A stretch of DNA of 64,000 bases from positions 16,075,428 to 16,139,427 of the forward strand of contig LR990049.1 in assembly GCA_905147135.1 (NCBI GenBank), read 5' to 3'. A model generated the notes under the pieces. The model saw only the letters and a list, made by a program, of their open reading frames with translations. It was not told the origin of the DNA and ran no database searches. This DNA is from Blastobasis lacticolella (Eukaryota > Arthropoda > Insecta > Lepidoptera > Blastobasidae). Positions 1 to 14,300 of this stretch are shown one piece after another. Both the position numbers and the translations under genes were made by a program. Within the stretch, counting starts at the first letter, position 1. Each line of letters starts with the position of its first letter.

Positions 1-2589
1 AAATAATAATGAAATACTCCGCAAAGAAGACGATAAAGTAGCTTAGAAGAGCTTAATACAGGTAGGTACTATACATGAAGTTCTACATTTCGTTGCGTGA
101 ACATTCCTATTTAGGGCGGACGGAAACAATGTAGGTTATAAATATAAATCTCTTCCTGAATCGATTCCGTTGACACGACACAGTTCACAATCATGCAAAC
201 CACCGAATGTAGACAGTAATTGGTGTGTGGCTGTTAGCTTTTACTACATAATTAAAACAAAGTTGATAGAACTAAAAATACGACAACCTGATACTTATTT
301 TGGGGCTGGTAATTTTTATATCGGTGAAGAAGTTTTGTTTCTAATTACAGAATATCAAAAGTAATAATTTATTTTCATTTGTTCATTTATTTCAGGCAAC
401 TGAGGCCCATATTTATAAATACACAAACAACATATTATACAAAAATACAAATAAAATACAGTGAGGTAATTTGGATTAGATTCCATGGTAAACAAGTTTA
501 CTATTTCCACGCTGACCTATCGTCGTTGGGGAAAGCCGGACGAGTAAGCAATTTAGAATAATCGGCGTTCTTATGTTCAAATTGTCTTTAGAATTTTATT
601 GCGGTTCAAAAGATTTCATGTTTCTAGCCGTTCACATACAAAATAAGTCGCTAGAATCTGACGCCAATTCCAACATCTGCTGCAAGGAATATTATTCCCC
701 ATTACAAATGTGCTTATAAAAAGCTACCAATAAAAAGAAACTATTCTCGTCTATACATTCTAAAAAGCAATAGAAAGGTTTCATTGCTTTCCTATCGATT
801 TTGACAAGCCAATGAACTGTAAAATTGTATTTTGTTACGATATAGTGTTGGATGGAACGGGAATCCTGCGGGAGTTTGTGACTAGACCGATCGTATAAGC
901 TGCCAATTTAACTTGGACCAATTCAGTCTAAGAAAATACGATAAGACCTAAGCGAAATGTAAGTTCGCATACTGTATTATTTTTAGTGCAATAACATTGA
1001 CATTGACATTGTTATTTTGTATTTAATTTGACATTGTACCTAATTTTGTAAATCAACGTATTAGTGTACTTATTTTATGAGCTACCATGAGCCTGAAACA
1101 AATAATTTTAATTTTATTTTTAATAAAGTTTTTAAAGTTTAAATGCTAGATTGGCCAGACCCACACGTCAGATTACCTACTTTCAAACTTTGTGTATTGC
1201 GCCTGGGGCGAAAAATGAGCTGCGTGGAATTGTACATTTGTTTGCTGAATTTTGAAATTAGACAAACAAATTCCTGAGTGTATTTTGAACGTTGTCTTTC
1301 ATATCATTGCAATGTAGGTAATATTACATCTTTACATAGTACGCATTGGTAACTCCCTTGGTGTTGCTGGTGCCCGTAGGCGGCGGTAACTATTTTCCAT
1401 CAGGTGGCCCGCTTGCCTGTTTGTCTGCCGTATAACTCAAAAAAAAGTCGCTTCCCGCCGTCTGTCTCTCAGTATGTATTATTTATTTATTTTTATTTAT
1501 TCTGGGGAACAAACAGCTTAAGATATTAAATTTGCAGTTTGTTATCCGTACTATACGCAAGCTAATAAAGTTTCCACTTAGTCCTATGTTCGTTTAGATC
1601 TTTTAAACTACGCAACGGATTATGCGGTTTTCAACAATTGGTAAAGTGATTCAAGAGAAAGATTTATTGGGGTAGGACGAAGTTGCGGCGGCGCAGCTAG
1701 TAACAAATAATAATTAATTTTGCGTCGTGCGTGACGTTCAATGGCACGCCAATTCTGATTAGCGCCTTATGGATTGACGGACTGGCATGGACCAATAGCA
1801 TGGCTCATAGCTAACGCGCCGTGTTTTGACTATTTTTTTATTATTTTGACTGACAAATGTAATCAATATAATTACTTAGTAGGTTCATCGATGAGCACGG
1901 GTTGAAGCGATTGCGAAGGCGTGGGAAATGATTGGACGATGGTGTCGCAGAACAGAGAGAGAGTTGCGTACAATCGAAGAGGCCCTAGTCCAGCAATGGC
2001 TGGAGAGGAAGCTGAACCTTAATGATGCCGAAGAATCCTTCTGTGGCATTTTACACGCACGTATCGGTATATCGGGGCGGACATGACATAATGCTGTACA
2101 AATGCCAAGCAAATTCCGTTTGAATCAAGCAGGTAGGCTACATTAATGGCATATTTAAAACGACGTAGCACCATTCTCTTTAAACCGGGGCCTTTGGGTG
2201 AGATACGAAGCTAGTCTTCCGAATAGGTTTGTAAGGTGTGGCCTAAGCCTAACGATGGGGGCATCGTGTTAAAATAGTTCAACCTTGACGAAGGATTTTG
2301 GGTACCTATAGATCGGCATCTGTCTACGCACGTGAAAGCTACCTATTAACTATGCAATAAAACCTACTAAAGTGTTTACCACACGGTTTTTCAATGCCTA
2401 GGCAATCTATTGTTTTACCGCACGAGAGCCCCACATTCCAGGTATACGCTATAAATTATTATAAATAAACCTACCTGTAAGATAATTTATAAATACCTAG
2501 TTAAGACCGATATTGTGTACTATGAGACCTGCCCTGGGCGTGTCGTTAGTTGCCTATCGTTGAAGCACTTACCATTATACTACACCGCA

Positions 2590-2790
2590 CTATCACAAAG
2601 CAGTACACTGCGGGACTTGAACTTCCTGGATGGTTTTACTCTCATCTCCACGCTTGGCGTGTAGCAAATCGCAGCATTTAAAATATGCAACGGAAACCGC
2701 TGTCACCCGTTTTCTTGTCAGAATCTATGACATTAGTCGCCTTTTACGAAACCTTCTACTGTCGGGCACCACAGTCTGAAAACCATCATC
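2590..2790 (-). repeat. Degenerate (TGA)n-tailed dispersed repeat
   Basis: Diverged relative of the repeat seen clearly at 13255-13515, 35690-35945, 38693-38950 and 47530-47760. Shared words include the 'cattagtcgcctt' stretch and the pairing of an 'aaatcgcagcattt' core with a final 'cgggcaccaca'. Confidence 0.5.
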
Positions 2791-3506
2791 ATCACCATTA
2801 TGGCAGTGATAATAGACTAACCAGCAGATGTCGGAAACTCCCAACAAACTACTGAACCGATTTCCATGAAACAAAGCTACAAGAACCATGAAGATTAAAC
2901 TGACTTCCAAAGAAACCGCATCAAAATCCGTTCGGGAGCTCCAATGCCTGCCACACACGTCTTAATAACGTTTTTTTGCATTGGGAGTTAAGGGTGGGTG
3001 GAAAGAGGTATGGCATCATATTCATATTCATCTCCGAACCAACGGTTGTCAGCGCTCAATAGCCTCACGTGGCGGTTGCCACCCGGCAGTCGCGAGTCCG
3101 TCGCGCATGACAAACGCGACCCGGCGCGTAGGCAATGATACGCTCCGTCACTTTGTATCCAAGAGGATACAATATATCGTATCGCACGCGAAAGTTTTCG
3201 ATACTTCATCCAAAGATTGATAATAATAAATAATATACCGTCACGGGATGCCAAACGGCTCCCGAGACTGTTCGAACCGTGTATAAGACTCTTGTCTTAT
3301 CCCCTCGTCAACCTCGTTCCATAGATTTTAATTGAAAAAATTGTATTGTATGTTGATCAGTAGGCATGGAAGAAATCGGTCCACCTGATAGAAAGTGGTG
3401 CCTATAGACATTAGCAACACCAGGCCGGGGTATCGCCATAACGTTACCCAGCTCTAATTACTTCCTGTTTCAAAACACGTTAAATGGTGTGTTTGTATAG
3501 GATTCC

Positions 3507-3537
3507 AATAGGCTCCTGAGACTGGAAGGAGCCTATT
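3507..3537. repeat. Short perfect hairpin
   Basis: Two 11-nt arms (3507-3517 and 3527-3537) pair perfectly around a 9-nt loop. The loop carries the 'gagactgga' word that also occurs in the longer hairpin at 4363-4419. Confidence 0.6.
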
Positions 3538-4337
3538 AGCACCTTGTGACGGTAAATAACTTATTTGTATACAAAAAAATTATAATTATAAAAGGGTCCA
3601 TTTTTATGGCGCGCTTGTTCTCTAACAAAAATCGGCTCCCAAATCCAAAGAGTTACCATTACAATCTCAACCCAAATCACATGCCAGTAGGGCTTTGCAG
3701 AAAATGTTCAGCACAATGTGCTTTAGGTATGTGCTAGCTGATCAGCTGCTCCTGAGCATCTTCACGGCCGATTAAGCAGAATCCATGCGGTATTTTGTGG
3801 TGGCAGGTCTGTCAGTATCTAAATTCTACGCCTTTCGTGTTTAATACGCGTGACGAAAGAGTTGAAGTGTCAGCGATTGTTAGAAACATCAACAAAAGAC
3901 AACACCTAAGGGCGGACAGGCAGCCAAACAGAAGACTGCTTTACCCCGACCCTTGGCAACCAATATCAGAAGGTAGGGGTTAGTACCCAGCATTATTTAG
4001 GAGAACAATGTGGTGCCTGCCTACCCCTATGGGAAAGATGGGTAATTATGTAGACACCTAAAACAGTACCTATGCCACATTGCCAAATAGAAGGTGAAAT
4101 AATGTGAATATAAAGCAAAATCTAATGTGACTTGCTTGTTTCTTATCTGGTGATCCTAGGTCAAGTTTATTGATTTTGTAATGAAACAAAATGTGTTGTT
4201 AGGTTATGATAAACAGATATCAAATCTGGCACCTTGATTGTGGTGTTATTGATAACAATAATATAAAATACCAAGATAATTTTATACAGTAAAATAAAAA
4301 GGTAAGACTGGATCTTAAATAGGTGCCTATATTAATA

Positions 4338-4470
4338 TATACCATCACAGGATGCCAATTAGATCTTCTGCTGGGGATCCTGAGACTGATTAGACAGTCT
4401 CAGAAACCCCAGCCGAAGACCTTCGTGAAGCTTGCTTCTATAAGTCTTAGGATGAGGTGACACAACTAAT
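4338..4470. repeat. Dispersed repeat with hairpin core
   Basis: The start, reading 'ccatcacaggatgccaa', matches the segment at 3237-3260. Positions 4363-4387 and 4395-4419 are imperfect inverted repeats containing 'ctgctgggg' and 'ctgagactg' with their complements. Probably a non-autonomous element; no coding capacity. Confidence 0.5.
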
Positions 4471-4606
4471 AAGTGGCGTCCTCGTTGTGGTGTTGAAGTT
4501 TGATTAGCCCCAAAGTATAAAAGTGTCACCCATTAAGTGCCCAAACTTTGCATGGATTGCTTAACTTCGCAAGCATGCTGACACTGGATGGTTGGACACT
4601 TAGTGG

Positions 4607-4850
4607 GCAACTGAATTAACATCTGATAATTCTGCACTATGTCATCTAGGTTATAGCTAGTGTCAAATAAGAAGAGACTTGACGGGTCACGTGGTTCGAC
4701 TTGCGCTGTATACAATTACCTGCGCGAAATCCCCTCCACTGCCATTTGACAAGTCTCTTCTTTTATGACGCGGGTTATACTTACTGGCAAATATCAGTTC
4801 AGAGTAGTGTAGAATTATCAAATGTCAAATTCAGTTTTCCTCTGAGAATG
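4607..4850. mobile_element. Foldback MITE (same family as 14532-14700)
   Basis: The left end (gtgggcaactgaatt... with 'tgataattctgcac') is the inverted complement of the right end near 4850 ('agtgtagaattatcaaatg...' ). The ends match those of the element nested at 14532-14700, so two copies support a real family. No open frame. Confidence 0.6.
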
Positions 4851-6374
4851 AATGACTTCTGTTGCACATGACTGGTTGTTAGTCCTAAAGAGCACTATCT
4901 TTATCTTTAGATTAGTTCAGTGTCTATGCTTTCTTCTCTAGGACTAATTTCTTTTAGTACTAAACTAAATAACAATATATCAATTGGGGCTTGGAGCCCC
5001 CATTTAACACAATCATACAAGGTTAACAATAAGAAGCCCCAATGACAAAAACCTTCAACTTAGTAAAAAAAATTGTCCTGTTAATAAATTTGAGTTTAAA
5101 ATCATTAATAAACTAACTAAAAGTACCTACTTAAAATTCAGTCATTTTGAGAGACTTCTTATAAGATTAGAAATAGACTAAATAGACATTACAGGAACTA
5201 AATACAGCATCAGCTTAGAGCTGCTAGTTGCTGGTATAAATAATAATAATAAGATTACACATAAAATGTAGCTAATAGATATATACCAATAGGTGTTAGA
5301 AAATGTGTGCCAGCCAAATCCCACACCTCATGTAAATCAGTGCTACACTCTCAAATTGTGAAATAAAGTTTAGTAATTAACATTTAACCACTAAAATTAA
5401 TTGAAATGAGTTAGAAATTATTGTTACCAAGTAGGTACCAAATTATGCTGCAGAATAGCCTATTATTATCTGAAGTACTTTTGAATAATAAATTGTACTT
5501 TTAAATCATAAATTGTCCTATTGAAAAGTGTTCTGATTGGAATAAATTTTACAATGTATTTATTCCTTTTGAAACCACACAGTTTAGTCTATTTGGCATC
5601 AAAAGTGCGTGAAATTAAAAATATTTAATTCTAACCTGGAAATATTATTTGGTAAAAAATATCACAGACAGATAATATTCTAAAAGCAACACGACTAAAT
5701 TCGAGGTTTCAACCTAACCTAGGAGCAGCCAACGCAAAAACTATGTGTATCTCATTCTTAATTACTGAAAATTATCGTGATTCATAGCTGGGTTACGCCG
5801 GGCGGCAACACAAATGCTTTCCAAACGAAATATGATTCAAATCGCAACGAATAAAATTGGTTCAAGGTTAGGTTGTACGCCAAGTGTCTCTTCTGTTACT
5901 TCGTACTCGAGGTTAGAAATAGTCGGAAGCATCCAAAAGACGTCTGAAAGTCACGTCTTAACAGAAACAGAAAAGGCGGAGTCGTCAGTCCGCCAAGCTT
6001 GGGGCGATGGCGGTGGCGGTCAAATAACGGCCGACTAAAAGCCGTGGTCATGGTCAGTCGAATCAGAAAATCTAAAAATCGTTCTATCATCATTGTGTGA
6101 TATTGGAACTGGGATTTGCAGTACTTACCACATGACAAGACTTTCCAACGATTTTTATATTCACTGATCACTCACAAAACACCAATCACACCACAATCAC
6201 TCCACGTCCACGCACGGCTGCTTGACAGAACCACAAATAATAAAGAGTGATGATATGACAGAACAAAATAGAGATGTACTGACAAACCGTTTATCGATAT
6301 TGAGATGGTGTAGGAATGTTAAGCACTTTTAAGGCCCTGCCACACGACACAATCTGATTGTTCTATCACATTGA

Positions 6375-6792
6375 CAATGAGCAGTTTTCCAATAGGTATC
6401 TAAAGCATTCCTAACCACTCACTAGATGGCACCCCGACAATTTTGGTAATTGATAATCGCTTGAAATAGGTTCTTAGCAAACAGGATATAAACACTGGGT
6501 ACGTTGTATTGGATAATATTCTATTTGTCAATAGTTTTCAACCATTTTAGAGGTTGTAATAATAATGAAACAAAAAAAACTTCTATAAATATTTCTTTTT
6601 ACACTTAGTTTAACCTTTAACAGTTATGGTTATATTAATAAACATTTTATTTTTAAGTTTAGTATTAGTTGGCTGCGTGAAATCACTGCAACCATCACAC
6701 AAATTAAAAAAGGATTACCAAAATTGTAGGAGCGCCATCTATTGATGCTTTTTGAAACCAACTATCAATACCTACTGGAAAACTCCTCATTG
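6375..6792 (+). mobile_element. 418-bp inverted-repeat element, copy 1
   Basis: The ends are imperfect terminal inverted repeats: left starts caatgagcagttttccaata, right ends with its near complement at 6792. The whole 418 bp recurs, reverse-complemented, at 19845-20265 with high similarity throughout, including internal words such as 'aggatataaacactgg'. No coding capacity, so a MITE-like non-autonomous DNA transposon is the likely identity; no clear target-site duplication was found. Confidence 0.75.
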
Positions 6793-7220
6793 AATAAGCC
6801 ATTTTCCAAAAGCATCTAACCACTTTTTCTTATCATTACTAATTGAAGATCGTTTTAAATAGGTACTTAACAAATAGGATATAAACACTGGAGAATGCCA
6901 TACTCGATAATATTGTATCAATAGTTTTCAACAATTTTGAGGTTTTAATAAATTATTGCACACCAAAACAAACATTGATTTGTCTGAGTCAGTTCGGTTC
7001 ATGGACCCTAGGATCAACAATAGAAGGTACTCAAAAAAACGTATTTTTTAACATTTCTTTCATTTTATGTTTATATAAACTTCTTAGTTTTAAGTGTAGT
7101 AAAAGTTGGCTGCATTACTTCACTGCCACAATCTTACATATTTAAAAAAAGTACCAAATTTATGAGAGCTATTGATGCTTTTTGAAACCAACTGACAGTA
7201 CCTACTGGAAAACTGCTTGA
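6789..7220 (+). mobile_element. Diverged tandem copy of the 418-bp element
   Basis: Begins where copy 1 ends, sharing the 'cattg' junction, and repeats its order of internal motifs ('aggatataaacactgg', 'caatagttttcaac', 'gttggctgc', 'attgatgctttttgaaaccaact') with more substitutions and an internal expansion. It is therefore older than, or evolving independently of, copy 1. Confidence 0.65.
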
Positions 7221-8346
7221 CCGTCCATACGAGACTCATCATCATCATCATCTTGGCGTTCATGTCCCGGTTCTGCTCTCGAGAACGAGGGCCCGGGGTC
7301 CGCCACGGCCATGATCCAGGATTTGGCAAATCAATACGATATTACTTTTACATAATCAAAGGGCCAATAGTACAACAATTTTGGGCTCCCTGAGGTCGCT
7401 CATTCATTGATTGCAATTAAAATTTCATTTTGATAATGTTCAACTAGTGGCAACACTGCAAACCGAGCCATGTGAGCGAAACCGTGACGGCGCACAAACT
7501 GAATCAATTTTTAGAAAATAATGAAAACGATGAGTGTGGCGTAGTGCTCCCGTTTTCGTTCTTAGGGCGAACGCTAGAACTCGCGCGGTATGAGTGGCCA
7601 ATTTTTAATTCATACTATGGAATTATGATTTACTTCGTAAAATCATACACATTTCGTTAGATTCATGATTTTATCGGCTCCTCCGTTTTTCTACTTTGAA
7701 TTACGAATTGAGTTAGGTTAGTTAACTGTAGGTATACAGTGCTAAACATAACTTATAATTAAAAATGACGACCTAAAATGTAAAGAAAATATCAGTTATG
7801 TATTTAATGTACTTCATCTAAGCATTTGAAAAAAAAAATTTGTGAGTGTACAAGCCACTGTTTTTTTGTTAAGACCAAATGTCATCTTAGTCCAACCATC
7901 TAAACGACTTTAATCACATAAGTTACAATTAGAAAAGTTACGTAATAACTAAATCTATCATAATTATGATTTTGTAGCTGTAAGTATTGTTTTTATCTCA
8001 CGGACAATTTTTTAAATATACAATAAATTATCATTTGAACCACAAAATTAAACGAAAAAATATTGTTTCCGGAAAATTATCGATAGCACATTATCGAAAT
8101 CCTTAGTGCGTCCCTAGCTGCTCATAGACTATTATTCTTTCCTATTTCACACGAAACGTAAAGGAAACAACGTGAACAGCCACTTCCTATACAAAAAAGC
8201 GATTGATCAGGTTGTTGGACGTTGACACCTTTTGACATTCGCCTGACGGGCAGGCAGCAAGAATTTGACACTGACATTTCACGCGGCTTTGCAATGTAAA
8301 TTTTGAAGTTTAGGTAAATCAAAAGAAAATATTTTTACGTGGAAAA
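7221..8346. other. Upstream region of the LRPPRC-like gene
   Basis: No gene seen. About 7230-7325 is a dispersed repeat (an 'atcatcatcatcttggcgtt' motif followed by a GC-rich 'gggcccggggtccgcc' segment) that also occurs near 9935 and 12405. The remainder up to 8346 must contain the promoter and 5' UTR of the downstream gene; I found no convincing TATA box. Confidence 0.5.
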
Positions 8347-11300
8347 ATGATGGCTTTACGTGGTTTTTCAAAAATTTCTAGATCTCTTCGATGTACATTA
8401 TTAACGAATTATCAAGTACGCGATAAATTATGGGTACAAGCTAATATTTGCAGATGTGGGATTTCACAGTCGACTAGGTTATATTTTTATTATTTCTGTA
8501 GTGTATTTTGGAGAAGTATGTAGTAGTAAATGTTAATAGTATAATTACTTTTTCCAGGTTCATGAAACACACACAAGCGACACAGGTTAATGATGGAAAG
8601 TTGCCTAATTCTTACAATACGCCTGGTGAAGCACAAATGCCTATAAAATCTACACCCAAAGTTAGTTCTGGGGAATTGTTAGAGAAATTAGTTACTACCT
8701 TATCAGCAGATATTCATCAAAAATGTAGAGTGTATAAAAATGATTTCATGAGGGTGTTGGAAAAAGTGCAAGAATTTAATTTCTCATCACCAAAGCAGAG
8801 TCTTCTTCTCATAAGATGTTGCACAGAACTTCTGCCTGATGAATCGCCAACAACCAGAATGACTTTGGTGCAACAAGTGTGGACTACAATACAGTATGTA
8901 TAAAGTGTTATGTAGGCCATCTAGGCCGTTTAGGTTTTGGACTCCTATATTTTCGGGATTTCAAGCTTTAAGTCAATTATGTAGGTAGAGTAACTCGCTA
9001 AGCATAGGAAGGACACAGCAAGGCTAACTCTTTCCAGAAGTCTATTAATTTTTGAGTATTTTATACATATGGAATGTTCTCAAGATGCAAGAAAAAAGGT
9101 TTTTTTCATAAAATCAAATATCAAATACTTTATGATAAAGAAATGTTGATGAAATGTTACCTAAAAGAAAAATGACACTGTATTTCATGTTCTAAAATTA
9201 AATTACACTACAAATTATTCAATAAATCTATATTGTTTCAGACCTCATACAAAGTTCACTGTGGACCACTATAATGAATTACTCCGAGTGTATATAGCAA
9301 ACAAAAGAAGTCTGACCGCTAAGTCTTTCATCCAACAGATGGCCCCAGTGGTGCCAGACTTGACCACTTATGAACTTATACTCCAGGCTTTAGGAGAGGT
9401 ATCCACTATTCAGCTTTTTTTACCTAATTATGTATTTCAATGAAAATTATTCATACTTTTTTAATTACTAATTATAAAAAAGCACAAGTTATATGATTTG
9501 ATTAGCTCCTTAAATTCTTAAATTTGTACAAAATTATAGTTCCATCTATTATACAACATTTTTTAAATTTTAGGCCGGCGACTTGAATCAATCCACAGAA
9601 GTGATAGCAAACATGAAATCTTTAAATCTTCCTGCCACTGAAAATATGTTCAACTCTCTGATTGTCAGCCAAGGAAAAAATGGGTAATTGTTATTTATTT
9701 TTATTTTTAGTTTTATTTCTTTGTTCATGAACTGTTATTAGATAGATATCATACCAACCCATTGAACTCAGGGGTATAAATAAAGCAAGGAACCTCTGTA
9801 GACTAGAAAATGGGCAGCTTCATTCTGTGTTGTGTATTTTAAATACTGGTCTGGAGATTCTAGCAAAACCCTCCACTGATGTGGAGGAAGATAAAATCCA
9901 GCAATATTTATAATTATTGCTGTCACTAGTCATCATCATCTTGGCGTTCATGTCGCGGTTGTGCTATTGCTGTCAGTAGTATTCCACACAAAGAGGTGAA
10001 AAAGTTTTTACAGGGTCTGCAGCATGTGGGTGATTGTAAATGTCTAGGTTGCGGTGACTGCTTACCATCAGGCAGGCCGTAAGCTTGTTTGGCACCTTAG
10101 TGGTATAAAAAAATATTAATTGGTTTTTAAATATATCTTTGCAGTACATTGAAAAATATTCCTGAGGTTCTGTCAATGATGAAGTCTCTAAGAATAGAAC
10201 CCTCTGTTAACACATATGTGGCTTTAGCAAGAGCCTATGCGATCAACAAACAGAATGATCAGTTATTGCAGGAGATGGATCATGGATATGCTCACAGATT
10301 TGAGGAGAGGCATATCATGGGGATAGTTAAAACATTGGCTTCCGTCAATAACTATGAGCCTGTGCCTAAGGTATGTTTTATCTCCTATCTCTAAAATCTA
10401 TAAATTTTACTACTTTTAGAAGCTAACTTTAATTAAAATTGAGCTTATTTAATTAAAAAGTTCAATGTATTTGGCCATTTGTCATTATAATTAACACATC
10501 AAAAGAATGAATCAGCCAACTTACTTAAAGATTGTCACTCTTTGTGTAAATTTAATTGTTTACTCTCCTAATTGGTAATGGTCGTGCGACGGGCGGTTTT
10601 GAGGTCTCCTATTGGTCGGGCGACGTCCGTCGTATGACTGTGGTCGCACAACTGATGCCAATTAGGATATCGCCTAAACATGCTGTTTATATTTGACAGG
10701 TTCTCAAATACCTTCCGGAGTCAACTTTGAAGTCGCCGTCAATATCACCGTACATGCAAAGTGTTACCACCCAACTTGTCTTCGAAAATCACCCCATGGT
10801 AGCTCTGGAGATTTATAAGTGTTTGCCCCTGCCATCGTTTGGGCCTAAGGATGACAGAGGGCTGCATGGAAGGAGTCTCGTCAGGGATTGTGTCAAAGCC
10901 AATGTGGTAAGACCTAGTTATGTTTACTTTAAGAAAAAGTTGGCTATTTTAACCCTTTGAAATTATTAGAGTGTAAATGCTGATGAGATATTTCATCAGG
11001 ATAAATTTTATCTCGACGTATAATATAAATAAACCTGTAGAGCTAGCACAAATTGGTCTCGCGCGCGATAAGCGAGAAAAGGCGCGACATAGGTATTGCT
11101 ATCTCTTTCATCTTAGTATTGAGAGAAAGAGACAAACGCTCTCTCGCGACGCGAGCTTTGTCGCGGACACACTTGTGCTAGCCGAGCTGGTGACGAATTT
11201 CTCGTCGTCAGCATATAAATTGTAGATGATTCTCGATGAGATAACTCTTTACGAGCAACAGGAAAAAGTTAATGACAGCGGAAAAAACTTATCATCTGAT

Positions 11301-14300
11301 AGTTCTTTAGTAACAAGTTACATAACCATGTTGCAAACTGTTCTTCTGATTTCAATTATTGAAATTGTTACTTTTGCAATTACGTATGATCGATGTAATA
11401 GTTTCAGTTTACTCAGAACTTTGTTAGCAACTGAACCCATGAAATCGAATCAAAAGTAAATACATATGTCAATAATTGAAATCATAGAAAATGTAGCAAC
11501 AGCGTTATCTAATTAGCCTACCGTAATTACATTGCTTTCCAGCCTTCCAGTGGCATAGCCTTCATAACCCAAGAGTTGATGGCGACGGGTCGCAACCCGA
11601 TCGCCCTGCAGAACGCTTCGGAGGCCGCACTCCAACAGGGCAAAGTGCCTCTAGCCATAGACCTGTTCACTAGGATGAAAATGTTGGGCATGCCATTGAG
11701 ACCGCACTACTTCTGGCCTATAATGCTGCACTCGTCGAAGACTTGCGGCGAGAAAGGTATTTCAGTTTGTTTTGTGGCTCTTGAAATGAGGGTTTTCCAT
11801 TTTTAAATATTCTTCCATCGAAATAATAAACCCTAAAAGATGTAGTAATAGATACAGCCAAAACATATAAAAAGAGACTGCAGGAACACCCAAATGTACT
11901 AGTCCACCACCTAATGGATGATATATTCCCGAGACCTCGGACTCTAAAGAGAAGAGTACCGCAAGACTTACTCTAATATGAAATTATAAGGAGATGTCAT
12001 AGCAAATTCACTTTGCATGACTAGAGAAATGAACACAAGTATAGCTGAATGTCACCTAGACAGACAGCAATAGAAAATGGAGTTAAAAAATAACGATCAT
12101 TTACAGGCATCATGAACACACTGCAAACCATGCGGCTCATGGAAGTGGATCCCGACTACGAGACCATGATGAAGTACGTACTGCCTCACGTCAGTTTCAC
12201 ATCGCCTCAGAACCTGATGAAGAAGTTCCAGGCAGTCGGCATGACCGTTGGCATGGTGCTCACTCCAATGATGGAGACCTTGGTCAAGACGGGCCAAGTT
12301 AGAGCGGCCAGCGAGTTGTGTGAGTCGATACAAGTTTTTTATTTCATGTCGCATGGTAGGCAAGCTGGCAAGCATTCCGGTATCTTGATGTTAATGTTCT
12401 CGCGAGTGCTCGGGGTCCGCCTTGACCATGATCAAGGATTTGGCAGATCAGGTAATATCAGTGGCGCGAATGCCATCGGACCGTCTGCATATCCGTAACC
12501 TTGTTAACAGGAGAGCCTCAGATCAGATTTGTCATGATCATGGCTGATTATCGTTACACATTCAGTCCCCTGAATTTGCTGGTTTTATCACGATGTTTCC
12601 CTCACCGTAAGAGCATCGGTTAGTGTTCAATAAATGTACAGAACTCAGAAAAGAGTCATTGTCACATTGCGGCACGGGGGTACTACCAGGTAACTCTCGC
12701 ATACGAGTCCGACTCCTTAACCACTAGGCCACCGACGCTCTATTATAGATTATTATTATTGATGGTTATTATTATTGACGGTTATTATGAATGACGATTC
12801 GGTTGTCATTTAGGTGACACTATTTAAAAATATATATTTTTAGGGGTCCTATTGTAAAACTTATGCGTGACATTTCAGGTGAACTATTCCAAGGGAAAGT
12901 GGACGCGGAGAAGCTTATAAAGCCGCTGATCAACGGCTACTTGACGAGTCTGGATCTAGTGTCGACTGTTGACATATTGCAGGACATTTGCAAAATGTCA
13001 ACCGACAAGGACAAGGACTGGGTCGGCCGATTCTTGTGCGCTTTCGTGCAGCATAGCAAAACGAAGATGGATCTCTCGGACTTCTTGGAGATTGTTAAGG
13101 TAAAGTCGACTTTATTTCAAATCTCAAGGCTCAAAATGATTTCGAGCAGGGGTGTTGTTGCATCATATTGATTTCATTGGACATGAGGATTGTAAATAAA
13201 TCACAACACCAGCACAAATAAGTGCCAGTGTTCTCTCTCTAAATGATTGACTTACACTATTCGGCCGTGTGGTGTCCGGCAGAGTAGAATAGCACCAACC
13301 CCTTACACTCGTGGGTGTCGTACATGGCGACTAATGTTTTCAAGGCATAAGATCTAGAGTTTGCGTAGGCTGGAAAATGGGCAGTAGCGTTTTCCATTGT
13401 TATATTTATACCACTGCGCATCTCCAACTTGCCTGCCAAGCGTGGCGAATAACCTCCCCTTTCATGGTAGAGGTCCTAAGTCCTGCAGTGGACTGTTATG
13501 GGCTGTGATGATGATACAGTTTTAGTGAACGTAACACAAATCTACATGCTGTACCCACCTGTTTCAGGCCGTACAAACAGCTGGTCTACGTATATCCTCT
13601 TCGGCAGCGGACTACTGCTTGGGGCACATCCCTGAGCTGATCGACGATGCGAAGAAGGAAGTGCTGAAAACGAACATCCTTGATATCACCAACGACACAC
13701 TGGTTGACGAGGGCATCATGCATGTAGCGCACATGCCGCATCCTGTAAGTTTTTTCACAGTCGACCGCTTTTTCGAGTCACAAGCTATGTTAGAAGTCCT
13801 TATCTGACTAACATCTTGAGATATATATTTCTAAGAATTTCTTCATTCATTCATTCATTGCAATTCCAGCACAGCAAACATTTTATTAATCAATTTTATC
13901 ATGCATACGGGGTGTATGTGTATGCATGTTATTTGCGTACTGCTTCCTTGTGGCGTAAGTTCAGGGTCGTGTAGACTGTGAGACTTTTCAGCCACATTAA
14001 AGTCACTTTTCTTTTTGGTGAATATAATATGGCTAAAAAGCGAATCTGCCAAGAGGATGAGAGGCAGACCTGTGTTTTTTACTTCTAGAACCCACACAAA
14101 AGGATATGTAAGTAATATCGCTACGAAAAGTCTAAGTTTGGGTCACTAAAAAAGTGTGCCAGGTTGTACACGAGCAGACCAACGTTTTGTGGGTCTCTTA
14201 AACGTCTATTATCACTACAAAGTGGAATTTTAAAGTACTCGATGACGTAGGATAACCTACGGTGCCCTTTCATTATTTTTTATTATAATTTTTTATTACA

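Larger units (their letters stand above)
1..6374. other. Intergenic region, repeats only
   Basis: I see no supportable gene here. Open frames are short, lack homology that I recognise and have no consistent splice partners. The stretch holds pieces of dispersed repeats (about 1330-1440, 2590-2790, 3237-3310, 3365-3440, 4338-4470) and a foldback MITE (4607-4850), listed separately where clear. The rest is AT-rich unique-looking DNA. A 5' regulatory region for a gene to the left cannot be excluded. Confidence 0.6.

Noticed and set aside
1885..2112. Minus-strand open frame and plus-strand Arg/Glu-rich reading at about 1.9-2.1 kb
   Set aside because: It looked briefly like a retroelement tail, but I could not match it to any block with confidence.
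5896..6171. 91-codon minus-strand frame near 6 kb
   Set aside because: Overlaps another open frame on the plus strand, has no recognised homology and lies among repeats.
12320..12498. Extension of the LRPPRC exon at 12107 past its donor
   Set aside because: The open frame runs on by chance into an intronic repeat; a GTGAGT donor at 12320 and the matching phase at 12879 give the conserved continuation.
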